This document shows, piece after piece, positions 22,716-33,574 of a stretch of DNA of 64,000 nucleotides. The notes below the pieces were generated by a model. That model was not told the DNA's origin, did no database searches, and saw nothing but the letters and a program-made list of their open reading frames with translations. The stretch's first letter is position 1; each line of letters begins with the position of its first letter. A program made the translations under genes and the position numbers. The stretch comes from Cryptomeria japonica (Eukaryota > Streptophyta > Pinopsida > Cupressales > Cupressaceae), in assembly GCF_030272615.1 (NCBI RefSeq), contig NC_081412.1:143699247-143763246 (forward strand), written 5' to 3'.

Positions 22716-23648
22716 TAAGCTATGCAGAGCATCACACTCATCAAATATCAGAAAATACCAAAAACATTCAGAAAAAGTCCTGAACAAAGTACAATTTTTT
22801 TTTTTAAATCAAGAAATAGTAAAGAAATATCATTCATCCAAGTGATGAAAACCACTTTGGTGGCGCCTTGGATAAGTACAGTGGTGAAAAACTGGCAAAC
22901 AAGTGCCATTTGTAAAGGCTGAAAATCATTATCTTTCAGACTTGTTGCGATCCCATCCATTGCATCCGCTCATACATCATATCTATCATAGCTTGTTATT
23001 AATTTGTAATCAATGTTATTACCTCATGTGTCCTGCATCATGCTTTCACATTGACACCTAACTGGGGTAAATTTTTACTATATTATAGGAGTGGATTCTA
23101 AATATTGGTGATTCATTGAGTGACTTATTCAGAAAATGTCTTGAAATAATCCAAAAACATTCATAAAACTTAAAAAAAGACCAAAAAAATTCACAAAATG
23201 TCCTGAAATAATCCAAAAACATTCAAAACAAACATAAAAACTCAAAAACATTAGAAAACATCAAAATCAATAAAAAACATTACGATACACTTGTACATAA
23301 ACATCCATTCAGATGCAAATCAACATTTTGTGCTACATACAAGATGTCCAACTATCAGACAACAAGAAAACATCTAAGCAACACATACATGAGGCCATCT
23401 TAAACAAGGATGCATCCTTCCTTCAAAACAAGACATGGTGACATATCTCTTTGACAAGAAGATGTTTTTTAGCTGATGGGAATTTGATCAGATTATTACT
23501 TTATGTATCAGGTTCCTATGCTACTCCAGGATATCCACAAGTGATTGGAGTAGCCAGGATGGTTCATGATTTTTTTATTTGTTTTCTGTCTATGGATTAT
23601 TCCAATGAAGTTCTGGGGCACATACTAATGGCATCTACATGAGAATTT
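22716..23648 (+). other. Post-integrase region of the Tat element
   Basis: Non-coding A-rich sequence follows the integrase. Between 23130 and 23290 short units such as AATAATCCAAAAACATTCA recur (23146-23164 and 23208-23226). No LTR start or polypurine tract was found. The element's 3' LTR is absent or beyond recognition before the copia LTR begins at 23649. Confidence 0.5.
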
Positions 23649-24565
23649 TGCTGGAATCCAAGAACACTAAGAGGGGGTGGTGAATCAGTGCTCTACTGAA
23701 ATGATTAATTTTACCCTTATTAAAACATGCATTCACCAGCCGGTATACCAGTACATATAGGATTGAAAGAAGTAAAGAAACCAATAAGCCAATCACACAA
23801 ATGAATACCATAACACATAGAATTATATGTGGAAAACCTCAAAGAGGAAAAACTATGATGAGATTTGTGACCCACAATATCAATCCATTAGCCATATGAA
23901 AAGATATTACAAAATATGGGGGCCTGCACGTGTAGGAAGGCTTACAACCTAGAGAACACTACTTATCACAAAAAATTGCCTTACTGACTACATACAAATC
24001 TAGACTACAATAGAGAGAAATGATTGAACTGAAAAGATAGCATCTTTTATGCCTGAATACAGTTCTGGTTGAGCTATGTTTGTTCCGGTCTGAAACCCTA
24101 AACCTTTTTACCGGAATACCCCTTTACATAAATATCCTCACATACATGATCTCTATCATATGTTTTACATTACATAACATTATCATATTCTCCTATTATT
24201 CCCTTACACAAAATGACCTAACCAAGTGACCTATATACCCTTTACAATTTATCATGCCTTATGTCGACTTACAAAGATAATTAATATACATGTCGGATAG
24301 ATAACATAAATACATGAATATCAAAAACAATTGTCAATGCTAGATCCAAAAGATGTTGGTCTCCAATACCAATAACCTATTTCTAAACCATGTTGGCCTA
24401 TACCAGTAACCAAATAAATCTATCCAACCTATCAGTGTTAGTGCCAGTGTCGGTGAAGTGTCTGCCAGTACACAACTAACCCAAAATATGAAGCCAAAAC
24501 AAGTTGTCATGTTGTCATGAATGACAACATATTGAAACCAACCAATTGAGTGTCAATTACCAACA
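23649..24565 (-). repeat. copia 3' LTR, minus orientation
   Basis: 917 bp. On the minus strand it begins TGTTGGTAATTGACACTC and ends TTGGATTCCAGCA. It contains the shared copia block (about 23828-23885 in reverse) and a G-run at 23673. It is followed on the plus strand by a reversed polypurine tract (24566-24583), so it is a 3' LTR. It belongs to the same family as the plus-strand LTR at 25258-28273. Confidence 0.85.
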
Positions 24566-24956
24566 ATATCCCACTTTGGCATTGATGGCAACACTCATGT
24601 GAAAAATGGTCATGGTTTCAAGCTGCCAGTTTCATCCTGAACCTGCTCCCCCTCAACTGAATATTCATCTATGATCATAATAAAAAATACTCCATATCTC
24701 CATATCTACCCCTAATGTATACAACTCTCCTTTTTTTTATTTTTCACATCTATATCACTCCCCCTTTGACATCAATGCCATCAAAAATTCCAAAAAGAAT
24801 ACCAAAAACTAGGACAAAGAATGAAAAATATTGTACAATGAATATCCCAAAAATACCTTACCAGAGTTGAATATACTTGAAAATTTCCGAATAGGCCTTC
24901 TCCGAAAGTTATAGATAATTATCCCAACTAGATTTGAAAGTACTAGAAATAGATAC
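24566..24956 (-). other. 3' internal remnant of a minus copia element
   Basis: It starts with the reversed polypurine tract ATATCCCACTTTGG and holds a second one near 24757-24775 (CACTCCCCCTTTGACATC), the paired arrangement seen in the other copia elements here. No coding frame is present. It ends against a plus-strand copia fragment, probably through deletion. Confidence 0.6.
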
Positions 24957-25257
24957 AAGTCCATTTAGCATCTAGAACTAAGACTAAAGGTAACATTTTT
25001 CATTTGAATGCTAGTGAGAAAATTTGTTTGATTGCTAAGATAGATGAGATTTGGTTGTGGCATAGAAGGATGTTTCAAGTAAACTTTGATTCATTGATCA
25101 AGATTAGTTCTAAACAAGTTGTTAGGGATCTACCTAATATATTTAAACTTGTTAATCCGATATGTAAGGAATGTCATTTGGGTAAGAAAACATGATTTTT
25201 TTCAAGAGAAAACAATATAAATCTGATCGATTATTAGATCTTGTGCATATTGACATG
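24957..25257 (+). pseudogene. copia pre-integrase fragment
   Basis: The plus strand reads TKGNIFHLNASEKICLIAKI, then WLWHRRMFQVNFDSL and CKECHLGKKT, the GAG-pre-integrase and zinc region of a copia polyprotein. The frame then breaks but still shows a DLVHIDMC-like start of the integrase core. It stops exactly where the LTR at 25258 starts, so this copia copy was the target of that later insertion. Confidence 0.85.
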
Positions 25258-25731
25258 TGTTGGTAATTGACACTCATCCAGGTTATAAGTGTTGTCATTG
25301 TTGACAACACACTTCATAGGAGATCCAAAAATCAAGGTAACTAACATTCACTATATCAACATTCAGGGAACCAACATGCCTATAATCGACAAACTTGGAA
25401 CTGGTATTCTAAGGCCGACATAGGAGATTGATTCGGAAAGAATGGAAATGACAACAGTCATATTGTTTTATGTTTATATTTTATCTAAGCTGACATGTGT
25501 CTTATCTTTTGTGATATGTTTGTAAGCTGACATAAGGCATTTGTTTTTATTCATGTAAATGGGTATATAAGGCAGTCTGGGTTAGGTCATATAGTATGAT
25601 GGTGATGATGTGGATATATGGAAGATAAGTGATACGAAAGGTTTTGTGATTTTATCTTGATCGATAGAATGTGAATGTAAATATTTGTAATTGGTCTAGA
25701 GGTTTGGGAAGCGATCTAAGATACCAGTAAG

Positions 25732-27851
25732 TGATATAGGAGCACTAGTCTAGTTCTTACCGATTGAGCAGTTTTCAGTGGAATTGCTTAGGAGTGTGGC
25801 ATTTATTCTTGTTTGAGTGTTTAGAAGTGTAGTTTTAGGTTTATTCCCTTGTATTCATGGTCTTTATTGTGTTCAAGTTTCATAGCATTTGGCTTTGTTT
25901 CTGGTGAGATGTGGATTTTGGTATTGGCCCGGTTGATGTGTTCTTATTGGTTAGTCTGGCAGTGTGTTGAGCAAGATGATTTCGGGTACAGATGATCTCC
26001 TTGACTTGCGGATCATTGGAGATGTTGTTTTGGGCCATGGCCGGTATTTCTAGAGGTCCGTGCATCATTTTATGTTTTCATGTTTGTTCTTAGTGATTTG
26101 AACCGACATGTTACCATTACATGTTTCATGAACCGGTTGGTGTTTGGGCTGACTTGATTAAGTTGTAATTATTTGTGGGTGGTATATATATGGAGGTTTG
26201 TGAATCATTTGGATAGATATAAGTTAGAAGATCAAAGAAAGAGTTTTGAGATCGAGCGGAGATATAAATTCGACAAGATTTTGATCCGATTGGACTGAAG
26301 TTGGAAGGTTGAGGTCCATATTCGGGATGAACCAACAAACAGTTCCCAGAAGCTGACTTGATATGAGGACGATCCACGGATCTTGTAATTTTATTATCAG
26401 CATCATTTGTATCCTGGACTGTGATCCAACATGTGGCATGTGTAATCCTTCAGACTGTAATAAGATTCATTCACATTTTTTACCGGTTATGTGTTTTATG
26501 TTGTTACCGATAGTTCTTTTTGCTATTTCTGGCATATTGTTACCAGTATGTTTTGCATGGTTTGCGTGTTAAGTTACAAGGTTGGGTCGTTCTTCATTGG
26601 ATCTCCCTGCCTTGACTACGTCAAATGGTATCAGAGCTAGTTTGTGAACCCATTGTTGGACAAAGTATTGTTTGTGCACTAGTTGGTTTGAGAGAAGATT
26701 GAGGTAACTTGTAGACTTGTTTAGATCACCAAACTTGAGGAAGAGAAAGGTTTTCAGGTAGACTGTCAATCCTAGAGCTTGAGCTTGAGGTAGTTAGTGG
26801 GTGGAGACTTGAACATATCACCAATTGAAGAAATCTACAATTTGGACTGGTAGATCATTATGGAGAGGCTACTAGAAGTTGTAGTCATATCACTAAACCC
26901 TTTGAGGCAATTGCAAGTACCTACTGATAGATCATTGAATCAGATCAAGTGATGGGACTCACTTTTCAATTAACCCTGAGAGTCTGATGTAGGAGCACCG
27001 CTCTAGTTCTTTCTGGTTGAGCAGTTTTTCAATGGAATTGCTTGGGAGTGTGGCATTTCTTCTTTTTTGAGTGTTTTTCATTGTGGTTTTGGGTTTATAC
27101 CCTTGTGTTCATTTTCTTTATCATGTTCGAGTTTCATAACATTTGCCTTTTTTTCTGGTATTGGCTCGGTTGATGTGTTCTTACCGATTAGTCTAGCAGT
27201 GTGTTGAGCGAGATGATTTCAGGTTGCGGTTGATCTTCGTGACTTGCAGGTCATTGGAGATGTTGTTTTCGGTCATGGCCAATATTCCTATAGGTCCATG
27301 CACTGTTATATGTTTTCATGTTTGTTCTTAGTGATTTGAGTCGACATGTTATTGTTGCACATTTCATGAACCGGTTGGTCTTTGAGCTGACTTGATTAAG
27401 TTGTAATTATTTCTGGGTGGTATATATATAGATGTTTGTGAATCATTTGGATAGATAGAAGTTAGAGGATTGAAGATAGATTTTTGAGATCGAGTGAAGA
27501 TGTAGATTTAGTAGGATTCTGATCCAGTTGAACTGACGTCGAAAGGCTGAGGTTCGGATTCTAACTGAATCGACAGATTGTTCTTGGAAGCCGACTTGAT
27601 ATGAGGATGATTTATAGATCTTGTAATTTTTTGTAAGCATCATTTGTATCCTAGATTGTGATCCTACATGTGGCATGTGTAATCCTTCAGATTGTAATAA
27701 GATTCATTCACATTGTTTACTGGTTATGTATTATGTGTTGTTATCGGTTATTCTTTCTATTATATTGTTACTGGTATGTTTTGCATGGTTTATGTATTAA
27801 GATGCAAGGTTGGGTTGTCCTTCATTGGATCTCCTTGCCTTGACTGCATCA
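25732..27851 (+). mobile_element. TRIM-like non-autonomous LTR element
   Basis: Two direct LTRs (25732-26623, 892 bp; 26985-27851, 867 bp) begin TGATRTAGGAGCAC and end CTTGACTRCRTCA. They flank only 361 bp of internal DNA. A perfect TGGTATCAGAGC primer site follows the first LTR. GTAAG stands directly before (25727-25731) and after (27852-27856). The internal part has no open frame of note and only a poor purine tract before the second LTR. This is the terminal-repeat-in-miniature layout, though its LTRs are longer than in typical TRIMs. Confidence 0.9.
26626..26637 (+). other. Primer-binding site of the TRIM-like element
   Basis: TGGTATCAGAGC, two bases after the LTR end, is a perfect initiator tRNA-Met primer site. 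It identifies the 25732-26623 repeat as a 5' LTR. Confidence 0.93.
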
Positions 27852-28275
27852 GTAAGGGAGGTTATAGTTTAACCAGTACAGACAATGATTTAACCAGAAC
27901 TCATCTAGCATAATAGATGCACATTCTAAGTTCAATTTTTGTTTGTAATCCAGTATTTGGATCTGTAATCAATGAGGCTCCTTTTGTGATGAGAAGTATT
28001 CTCTAAGCAATGTGCCTTCCTGCATGTGAAGACCCTCTTGTAATATTTATTCATTTGACCAGTGGATAGATATTGTGGGTCATCAATCCCATCGTGGTTT
28101 TCCCTCTTTAAGGTTTTCCACGTATAAATATCTATGTAATGGTGTTGATATTACTTGATGTTACTTTCTTTTATGCATACCAATTAATAAGTGGATTTGT
28201 TAATAAAGTTAAAATTACTCTAACCAATAGAAAACTAATTCACCCCCCCTCTCGATGCTATTGGATTCCAACAAT

Positions 28276-28287
28276 TGGTATTAGAGA
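28276..28287 (+). other. Primer-binding site of the 25258 copia LTR
   Basis: TGGTATTAGAGA follows the LTR after two bases. It is a diverged form of the initiator tRNA-Met site and confirms that this is a 5' LTR reading rightward. Confidence 0.75.
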
Positions 28288-28339
28288 CTTGTGCCTCGGA
28301 ATAAGTCTAACAACTTCAGGAAGATCCTGAATCCGAAAT

Positions 28340-28972
28340 CCATGGAGATGAGTTTACAAAAGGAACTTGAAGTAGCACTTAAGAATTATAATGCTAAAAG
28401 GTTAAAGAACTTGAAGCTATAAGATGAGTTGAATTCTACAAAGGAATTCATTCTTACTCTGTAGGAGAGGCTATCATTTGCTCAAGCTAAATGGAAGGAA
28501 CTTTTACAAAATCTGGATGATGAAGAGAAGAATGCCTTTAAGGACTTTTGTAAGAAGCTAAGTCAGGAGAATAATGTCATGAAGAATGAAATACAAGACA
28601 TGACTATGAGGATACCCAAGGAGATTAAAGATTGAAAGAAGAATGAAGAAAATCTTGTTATATCTCTGAAAGACGGATCTGAGGAATGCATTAGGTTGGC
28701 GCATGAGAATGATGTGTTGAGAACTAAGTTGGTTCAATCATAGAACAATGAGCAAGAGTTGGAAAGAATGATGTCAATCCTAAGAAGTGATCTAGATACT
28801 GCAAATAAATACAAAGAAAAGTTTAGGGCCAATTCTACAAGGCTTGATGAATTATTGAAGGATCAAAGAGACACTGGAGACACTAGAGTTCCTGGATTGA
28901 GCATGGAGAAAGCTCCGATACTACAAATCAAGGGAATCCACCAGAAAACTGGAATCATAAATCACTGGTAAG
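28340..28972 (+). pseudogene. Coiled-coil Gag-like protein fossil
   Basis: From an ATG near 28340 (MEMSLQKELEVALKNYNAK) the plus strand encodes a charged helical protein with stops near 28420, 28463, 28635 and 28741. Segments such as NNVMKNEIQDMTMR and LRSDLDTANKYKEKF match NSTMKNEMHDMTMR and LESELATANQHKKKF of the minus-strand protein at 50480-51208 in the same order. It is therefore a partial relative of that element's first protein. It is cut before the zinc-knuckle region; the insertion at 29013 lies 40 bp downstream. Confidence 0.8.
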
Positions 28973-29012
28973 GCAACCCAATGCACATATATTAAATGGT
29001 AGATGTTTTGTT

Positions 29013-30283
29013 TGATGAATAATGATGAACAGTAAATACTCAATAGATATTGAGAGGTGGGGGGGGGTGAATCAGTATAGACAAAAACTTTCTCAAACTA
29101 CTTAAACTGCAAAGACTGCTCTTAACTGGCAAATAGTGTCATCAATCTAAATCAAGGCACTACCGGTAAACACAGTATGACTGTAAAAGATATAAAACGG
29201 TAACACTTAGATCTTCACAAGACCTAATATCTCATTTCCACTTCACCCCTAATATCTAATCTGGTTAAAGACTTTACAACAGGTTCTGCTAGGAACTGAT
29301 CCTGCTAGGGATCACCCGGTTAAGGGATGGCTAAATACTGAGTTAAAGGTTACCTCGCAAGAGGATTTGAAGAAATATATCATTTTGAGTCACCCTATTA
29401 AAGGATTTACAAAAAGCCTATTAAAGCTACTCGGTAAAGGGATTTTCCAACTATTTAAATGTTTAGAAGTCAACAGGTAATACACTGATCTGATAACAAC
29501 ACCCAATGCCAAGATAGATCCACTTCAGTTCATTTACATATGCAATCACACTCTGCAGATCTCTACTCACTACTCTGGTCTGGCAAGAATCACTTCACAC
29601 ACATTCATTTTCCAACAACTTCAACTGAGAATCATAATCGACTTTATCGACAACAATTAGGTCGGTAACCAAAACCTAAAACCCTAAGCATCTAGGTTAA
29701 TAATACAGTCAGTCCAATCCTGACTGTTTAAACATATTACATAGGGTAAAAAATCTTGAACAAATCTCAAGACATTCTGCATCATTCGTTCTTTGCCGCT
29801 TTTGGAAGTTGATAACCTATCATGCGCTCTCCACCTTTTACTAGGATTTTGCACATTCCCGAGGTAGATAGAATCAATCTTCTTCATGCAAGATCCTCAA
29901 GGAAATCCTTCACACGCATAAGGCTGATGTGGCAACATGACCTGATCTTCATTTCAATGCTAACTCATCACAGGATGTCATCAGTCCAATCACATAGACT
30001 TGGAATGCATCAATCGGAAACCCTGAAGCTGAGACTACCAACCGGTAGACATATCAAATGAAACCCCAATACAAACTTTGCATATACCTGTTCACACTTC
30101 AACATACCGGTTCACCTTTTTGCATATACCAGTTCATACCATCATGTCGGTTCACTTCATACCATCATACCGGTTCTCTTTCCAGTTTTCTTTCTTCAAT
30201 ATACTGGTTCATACTTCAGCAGATTGACATCAATGACAACATTCAATCCCATCATGTCATCAAACTTTGCACATATGCCAACA
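29013..30283 (-). repeat. 3' LTR with internal deletion
   Basis: 1271 bp against 1426 bp in the partner. Both start TGATGAATAATGATGAACAGTAA on the plus strand, within 20 bases, and end GCACATATGCCAA. Around 29247 this copy lacks the segment matching about 32160-32350, which includes the conserved copia LTR block. Confidence 0.9.
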
Positions 30284-30306
30284 ATCTCCCCCTTTGGCAT
30301 TGATGG
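30284..30306 (-). other. Polypurine tract
   Basis: The plus strand reads ATCTCCCCCTTTGGCATTGA beside the LTR end, so the minus strand carries AAAGGGGGAGAT immediately before the LTR, the standard copia plus-strand primer. Confidence 0.92.
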
Positions 30307-30364
30307 CAATACACAAAAATATCTCTACATCTTCTTCCATATAATATGTCTTCAAAATTGCAGA

Positions 30365-30824
30365 TATCTCCTCTAACTGCCTTGATCTTACTGGCCTTCA
30401 CAATGTTGTCAAAATTTACATAGCAGAGTCTCCTATGCCATATCCAACTATCATCATACTTAGCCATTAGACATTGGCTGATATTTGCATTTAATTGAAA
30501 TAGGTTACCTTTGGTCTGCATACCGGTGGCCATCAGTTCACCACTCTTTCCTTTTATTTTACACACTCCATCTTTGAATTCCAGAGTGAGTCCATTATCA
30601 TTCAATTGAGCAACACTCAAAAGGTTATGCCTGAGACCTTCTACCCAATACACATTATCAACACTGCTTTTTCCATTTAGAGAGATTGACCCTTTTCCTT
30701 TTACCATGCAAGGTGCATCATTACCAAATCAGACTACACCTCCATCATACTCTTCCAGAGACATAAACTTTCTATGGTCACTAGTCATGTGGTGAGAACA
30801 ACCACTGTCAATAATCCATTCATT
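30365..30824 (-). pseudogene. copia protease and pre-integrase, truncated
   Basis: The minus strand reads NEWIIDSGCSHHMTSDHRKF with an intact protease active-site D-S-G. After one stop near 30728 it continues MVKGKGSISLNGKSSVDN, LSVAQLNDNGLTLEF, WIWHRRLCYVNFDNIVKA. The frame ends at KAVRG near 30370, where integrase should begin but the 3' flank follows. This is the internal deletion point. Confidence 0.88.
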
Positions 30825-31858
30825 TTAATTATCAAAGTGAGAGACAGGAGCCTTCTTGTCTGACACATCTTCCTTGACAGCTACAAATACTATGTCTTCA
30901 CTTTCTTCATCTTCTAATTCATCATCGGTGACACCTTCATCAACTGCAACAAGACTGTTTCTCCTATTTTCTCCTTTGAACTTTTTGAACCTCTCCGGTT
31001 TGTCCTTATTATCAACGTTAGGACAGTTAATAGCAATGTGTCCAATCTTATTACAAGAAAAGCATTTTAAAGGGAGCTTACCTCTGTATCTACCAGTTCC
31101 CTTAGGAAGTCTAATGGCTAGAAGAGCTTCAAATTCCATCAGGATCTCCTCATCATCCATATCTCTGCTTTGTCTAGGTTCACAACTGGTACTAACTTCT
31201 TTACCCTTTCTAGATAATGCAGCAGATGCTTTAAAGGTCGAATCATTCTTTTTAACACTGCCATCATAACTATTTAGCTCATAAGTGGTCAACCTAGCAA
31301 TGATAGAATCAAGGGACACCTTTGTCTTGTCAATAGATATCAACTCCTGAATAGTGACAACCCTTATTTCATAGACCGATAATAAGGTTCTCAAAACTTT
31401 GCTAACAATGGTGGGATCATCCATTGTACCTCCTGCACTCTTGATGTCTCTGACAATAGTTTTAATCCTTATCCCATATTGTTGAATGGTGTCTCCTTCA
31501 ACCATCTGCATATCTTCAAACTTTCCTCTAAGGATTTCTTCCTTAGCCTGCTTCACATGCTCATCACCGCCATAGATAGACTCCAGGGTATCCCATACAT
31601 CTTTGGGATTGTCTTTTTCCTGAACATCTATAAACTCAACATCAGATAGACTGCTGATAAGAGCTTCCATTACTTGCCGATTCTCCTGAATTTCTCTTCT
31701 TTGATCATTAGTGAGAGTACCGATAGGGACAACATAAGTATTCTCAACATAGCTCTAGTGTTGAGCACCCATGCTTTTAATGTATATCTTCATTCTATCC
31801 TTCCATATCTTAAAGTTGTCTCTATTGAACTTAGGACCTTCCCTCTTCATCATTAGAA
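30825..31858 (-). pseudogene. copia gag, near-intact
   Basis: The frame at 30825-31670 is 281 codons long and clean. It has the UBN2-type helical Gag core (EKDNPKDVWDTLESIYGG; GKFEDMQMVEGDTIQQYGI), a linker with a D/E cluster, and a zinc knuckle CFSCNKIGHIAINC at about 31030-31072. A likely start lies at 31858 (MMKREGPKFNRDNFKIWKD), separated by a stop near 31755. In frame after 30825 only a single stop separates it from the protease. One or two substitutions account for the breaks, so this Gag decayed recently. Confidence 0.9.
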
Positions 31859-31910
31859 TAGGATCTTTTCCTCAAGCGGTTAAGCTTACAACACAGAGAC
31901 CCTGGAGGAC

Positions 31911-31922
31911 GCTTTGATACCA
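31911..31922 (-). other. Primer-binding site, initiator tRNA-Met type
   Basis: The minus strand carries TGGTATCAAAGC two bases inside the 5' LTR, the same variant as in the 9071 copia element. Confidence 0.9.
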
Positions 31923-31924
31923 AT

Positions 31925-33350
31925 TGATGAATAATGATGAACAGTAAGTACTCAATATATACTGAGAGGGGGGGGGGGGGGTGAATTAGTATAGACAAAA
32001 AATTCCTAAAACCACTTTGACTGCAAGGACTACACTAATTGGTAAATAGGATCACCGATCTAAATCAAGGCACTGCCAGTAAAACACAGTGGGACTATGA
32101 AACACATAAACCGGTAACACTTAGATCTTCACAAAACCTAATAGATCACTTCGACTTCACCCATATGCTTAAACAAGTAATACATCAGCAGAAATATAAA
32201 GACCACTGGATCAACATGCATTACTACTTAACAGAGAATACTAATCATCACATGAAAAAGCATCACACATGACACTGATTTTTCACGTGGAAACCCAACT
32301 GGGAAAAACCATAGTGGGGATGAATACCCACAAGTTGTTCTTTGAACTCTTCTGAAGTCTACTCTATTAGGAGCCTAATCCAGTTAAGGACTTTACAATA
32401 GGTTATGCTAGGAACTGATCCTACTAGGGATCACCTGGTTAAGGGATGGCTAAATACCCAGTTAAAGGTTAGAACCCTGCTAAAGGTTACCTTGTAAGAG
32501 GATTTGAAGAAGTCAATGAATTTGAGTCACCCTGTTAAAGGATTTATAGAAAGCTTGTTAAAGCTACCCGGTTAAGGGATTTTCCAACTATTGAAATGGT
32601 TAGAAGTCAACAGTGATACACTAATCTGATAACAAGAATCAAGTATCTCTTCACTTGGATACACACATAACATTTGCCAACAACTTCACAATGCAAATCA
32701 TCCTCGACCTTATAGACAATAGATAGGTCGGTGGCATAAACCCTAAACCCTAAACATTTAGGTTATCAATACAGTTGGTTCAATCCTGATCATTCAAACA
32801 CATTGTATTGAATAAAATAGTCTTGAACAAATCTCAAGATGTTCTCCATCGTTCGTTCTTTGCCGCTTCTGGAAGCTGATAACCCATCATGTGCTCTCCA
32901 CCATTTATTGAGACTTGACACATTCCCGAGGTAGATAGAATCAATCTTCTTCATGCAAGATCCTCAAGTAAATCCTTCATACACACAAGGCTGATGTGGA
33001 AACACGATATGATCTTCATTGAAATGCTAACTCATCACAGAATGTCATCGGTCAAATCACACAGACTTGGAATGCATCAACCAGAAACCCTGAAGCTGAG
33101 ACTACCAACTGGTAGTCATACCAAATGAAACCCTGACACAAAACTTTCCATATACTGGTTCACATTCCAACATAACGGTTCACTTGAACAAACATACCAC
33201 TTCACTTTTTCACATATACCGGTTCACATCATCATACCAGTTCTCTTGCCAGTTTGCTTACTTCAATATATCGGTTCACACTTTAGCATATTGACATCAA
33301 TGACAACATACAATATCATCATGTCATCATACTCTGCACATATGCCAAAA
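31925..33350 (-). repeat. 5' LTR of the Gag-protease copia element
   Basis: 1426 bp. It carries the complete set of LTR features, including a 13-base G-run at 31969-31981 and the reversed copia block CACGTGGAAACCCAACTGGG near 32285. The outer end reads GCCAAAA where the partner has GCCAACA. Confidence 0.88.
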
Positions 33351-33574
33351 AACCCAACCAAAACAAAGACCAACAAGAAACTAAGAGGTAAACTTCAAAC
33401 CCCTGTCATTTCAATGACTTTTTTCCAGTCATTAAACAAAAAATTATATAGCTCCCTGGCCTCCTCCTTATCAACATCATCAACAACAATGTGCTCTCTT
33501 AGGAGGGAGAGAGTCAATGCGGAACTATGAAGGACCTGCAGACATAACCTGTTAATACTAACAAGCTAGTTATC

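Larger units (their letters stand above)
7250..23648 (+). mobile_element. Tat-type Ty3/gypsy element, split by two insertions
   Basis: Plus-strand domains run gag (7977-9065), gag-protease linker (16003-16249), protease (17423-17900), G-patch (about 18290-18385), RT (19530-20200), RNase H (20420-20900), a second archaeal-like RNase H (20935-21515) and integrase (21600-22715). The double RNase H is the hallmark of the Tat lineage. A complete copia element (9071-15997) and a solo LTR (16250-17339) interrupt it. Removing both makes the coding order continuous. Neither LTR of this element was found; the left side is cut by the neighbour ending at 7249. Stops and frameshifts are frequent throughout. 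Confidence 0.85.
25258..28273 (+). repeat. copia 5' LTR interrupted by a TRIM-like element
   Basis: The LTR begins TGTTGGTAATTGACACTC at 25258 and ends TTGGATTCCAACA at 28273, followed by a primer site. Its two parts (25258-25731 and 27857-28273) total about 890 bp. The middle is a separate element with its own duplication. The shared copia block lies at 28085-28125. The 5-bp preceding sequence is ACATG; the far end of the element is lost, so no duplication can be confirmed. Confidence 0.85.
29013..33350 (-). mobile_element. Gag-protease-only copia element
   Basis: Minus-oriented element with a 5' LTR at 31925-33350, a tRNA-Met-type primer site, gag, protease and the pre-integrase region, then directly the polypurine tract and 3' LTR (29013-30283). 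Integrase core, RT and RNase H are missing, so about 1.6 kb of internal DNA remains. LTR ends are TGTTGGCATATG...ATTCATCA. The flanks TTGTT and AACCC do not match, so the insertion site has been altered or the ends belong to different events. Confidence 0.88.

Noticed and set aside
30856-31269. 137-codon plus-strand frame
   Set aside because: Antisense shadow of copia gag on the minus strand; low-complexity Ser/Leu composition.
31969-31981. Long G-run as a possible regulatory or quadruplex signal
   Set aside because: It is a length-variable homopolymer found at the same place near the end of most copia LTRs here; a single run cannot by itself support a quadruplex call.
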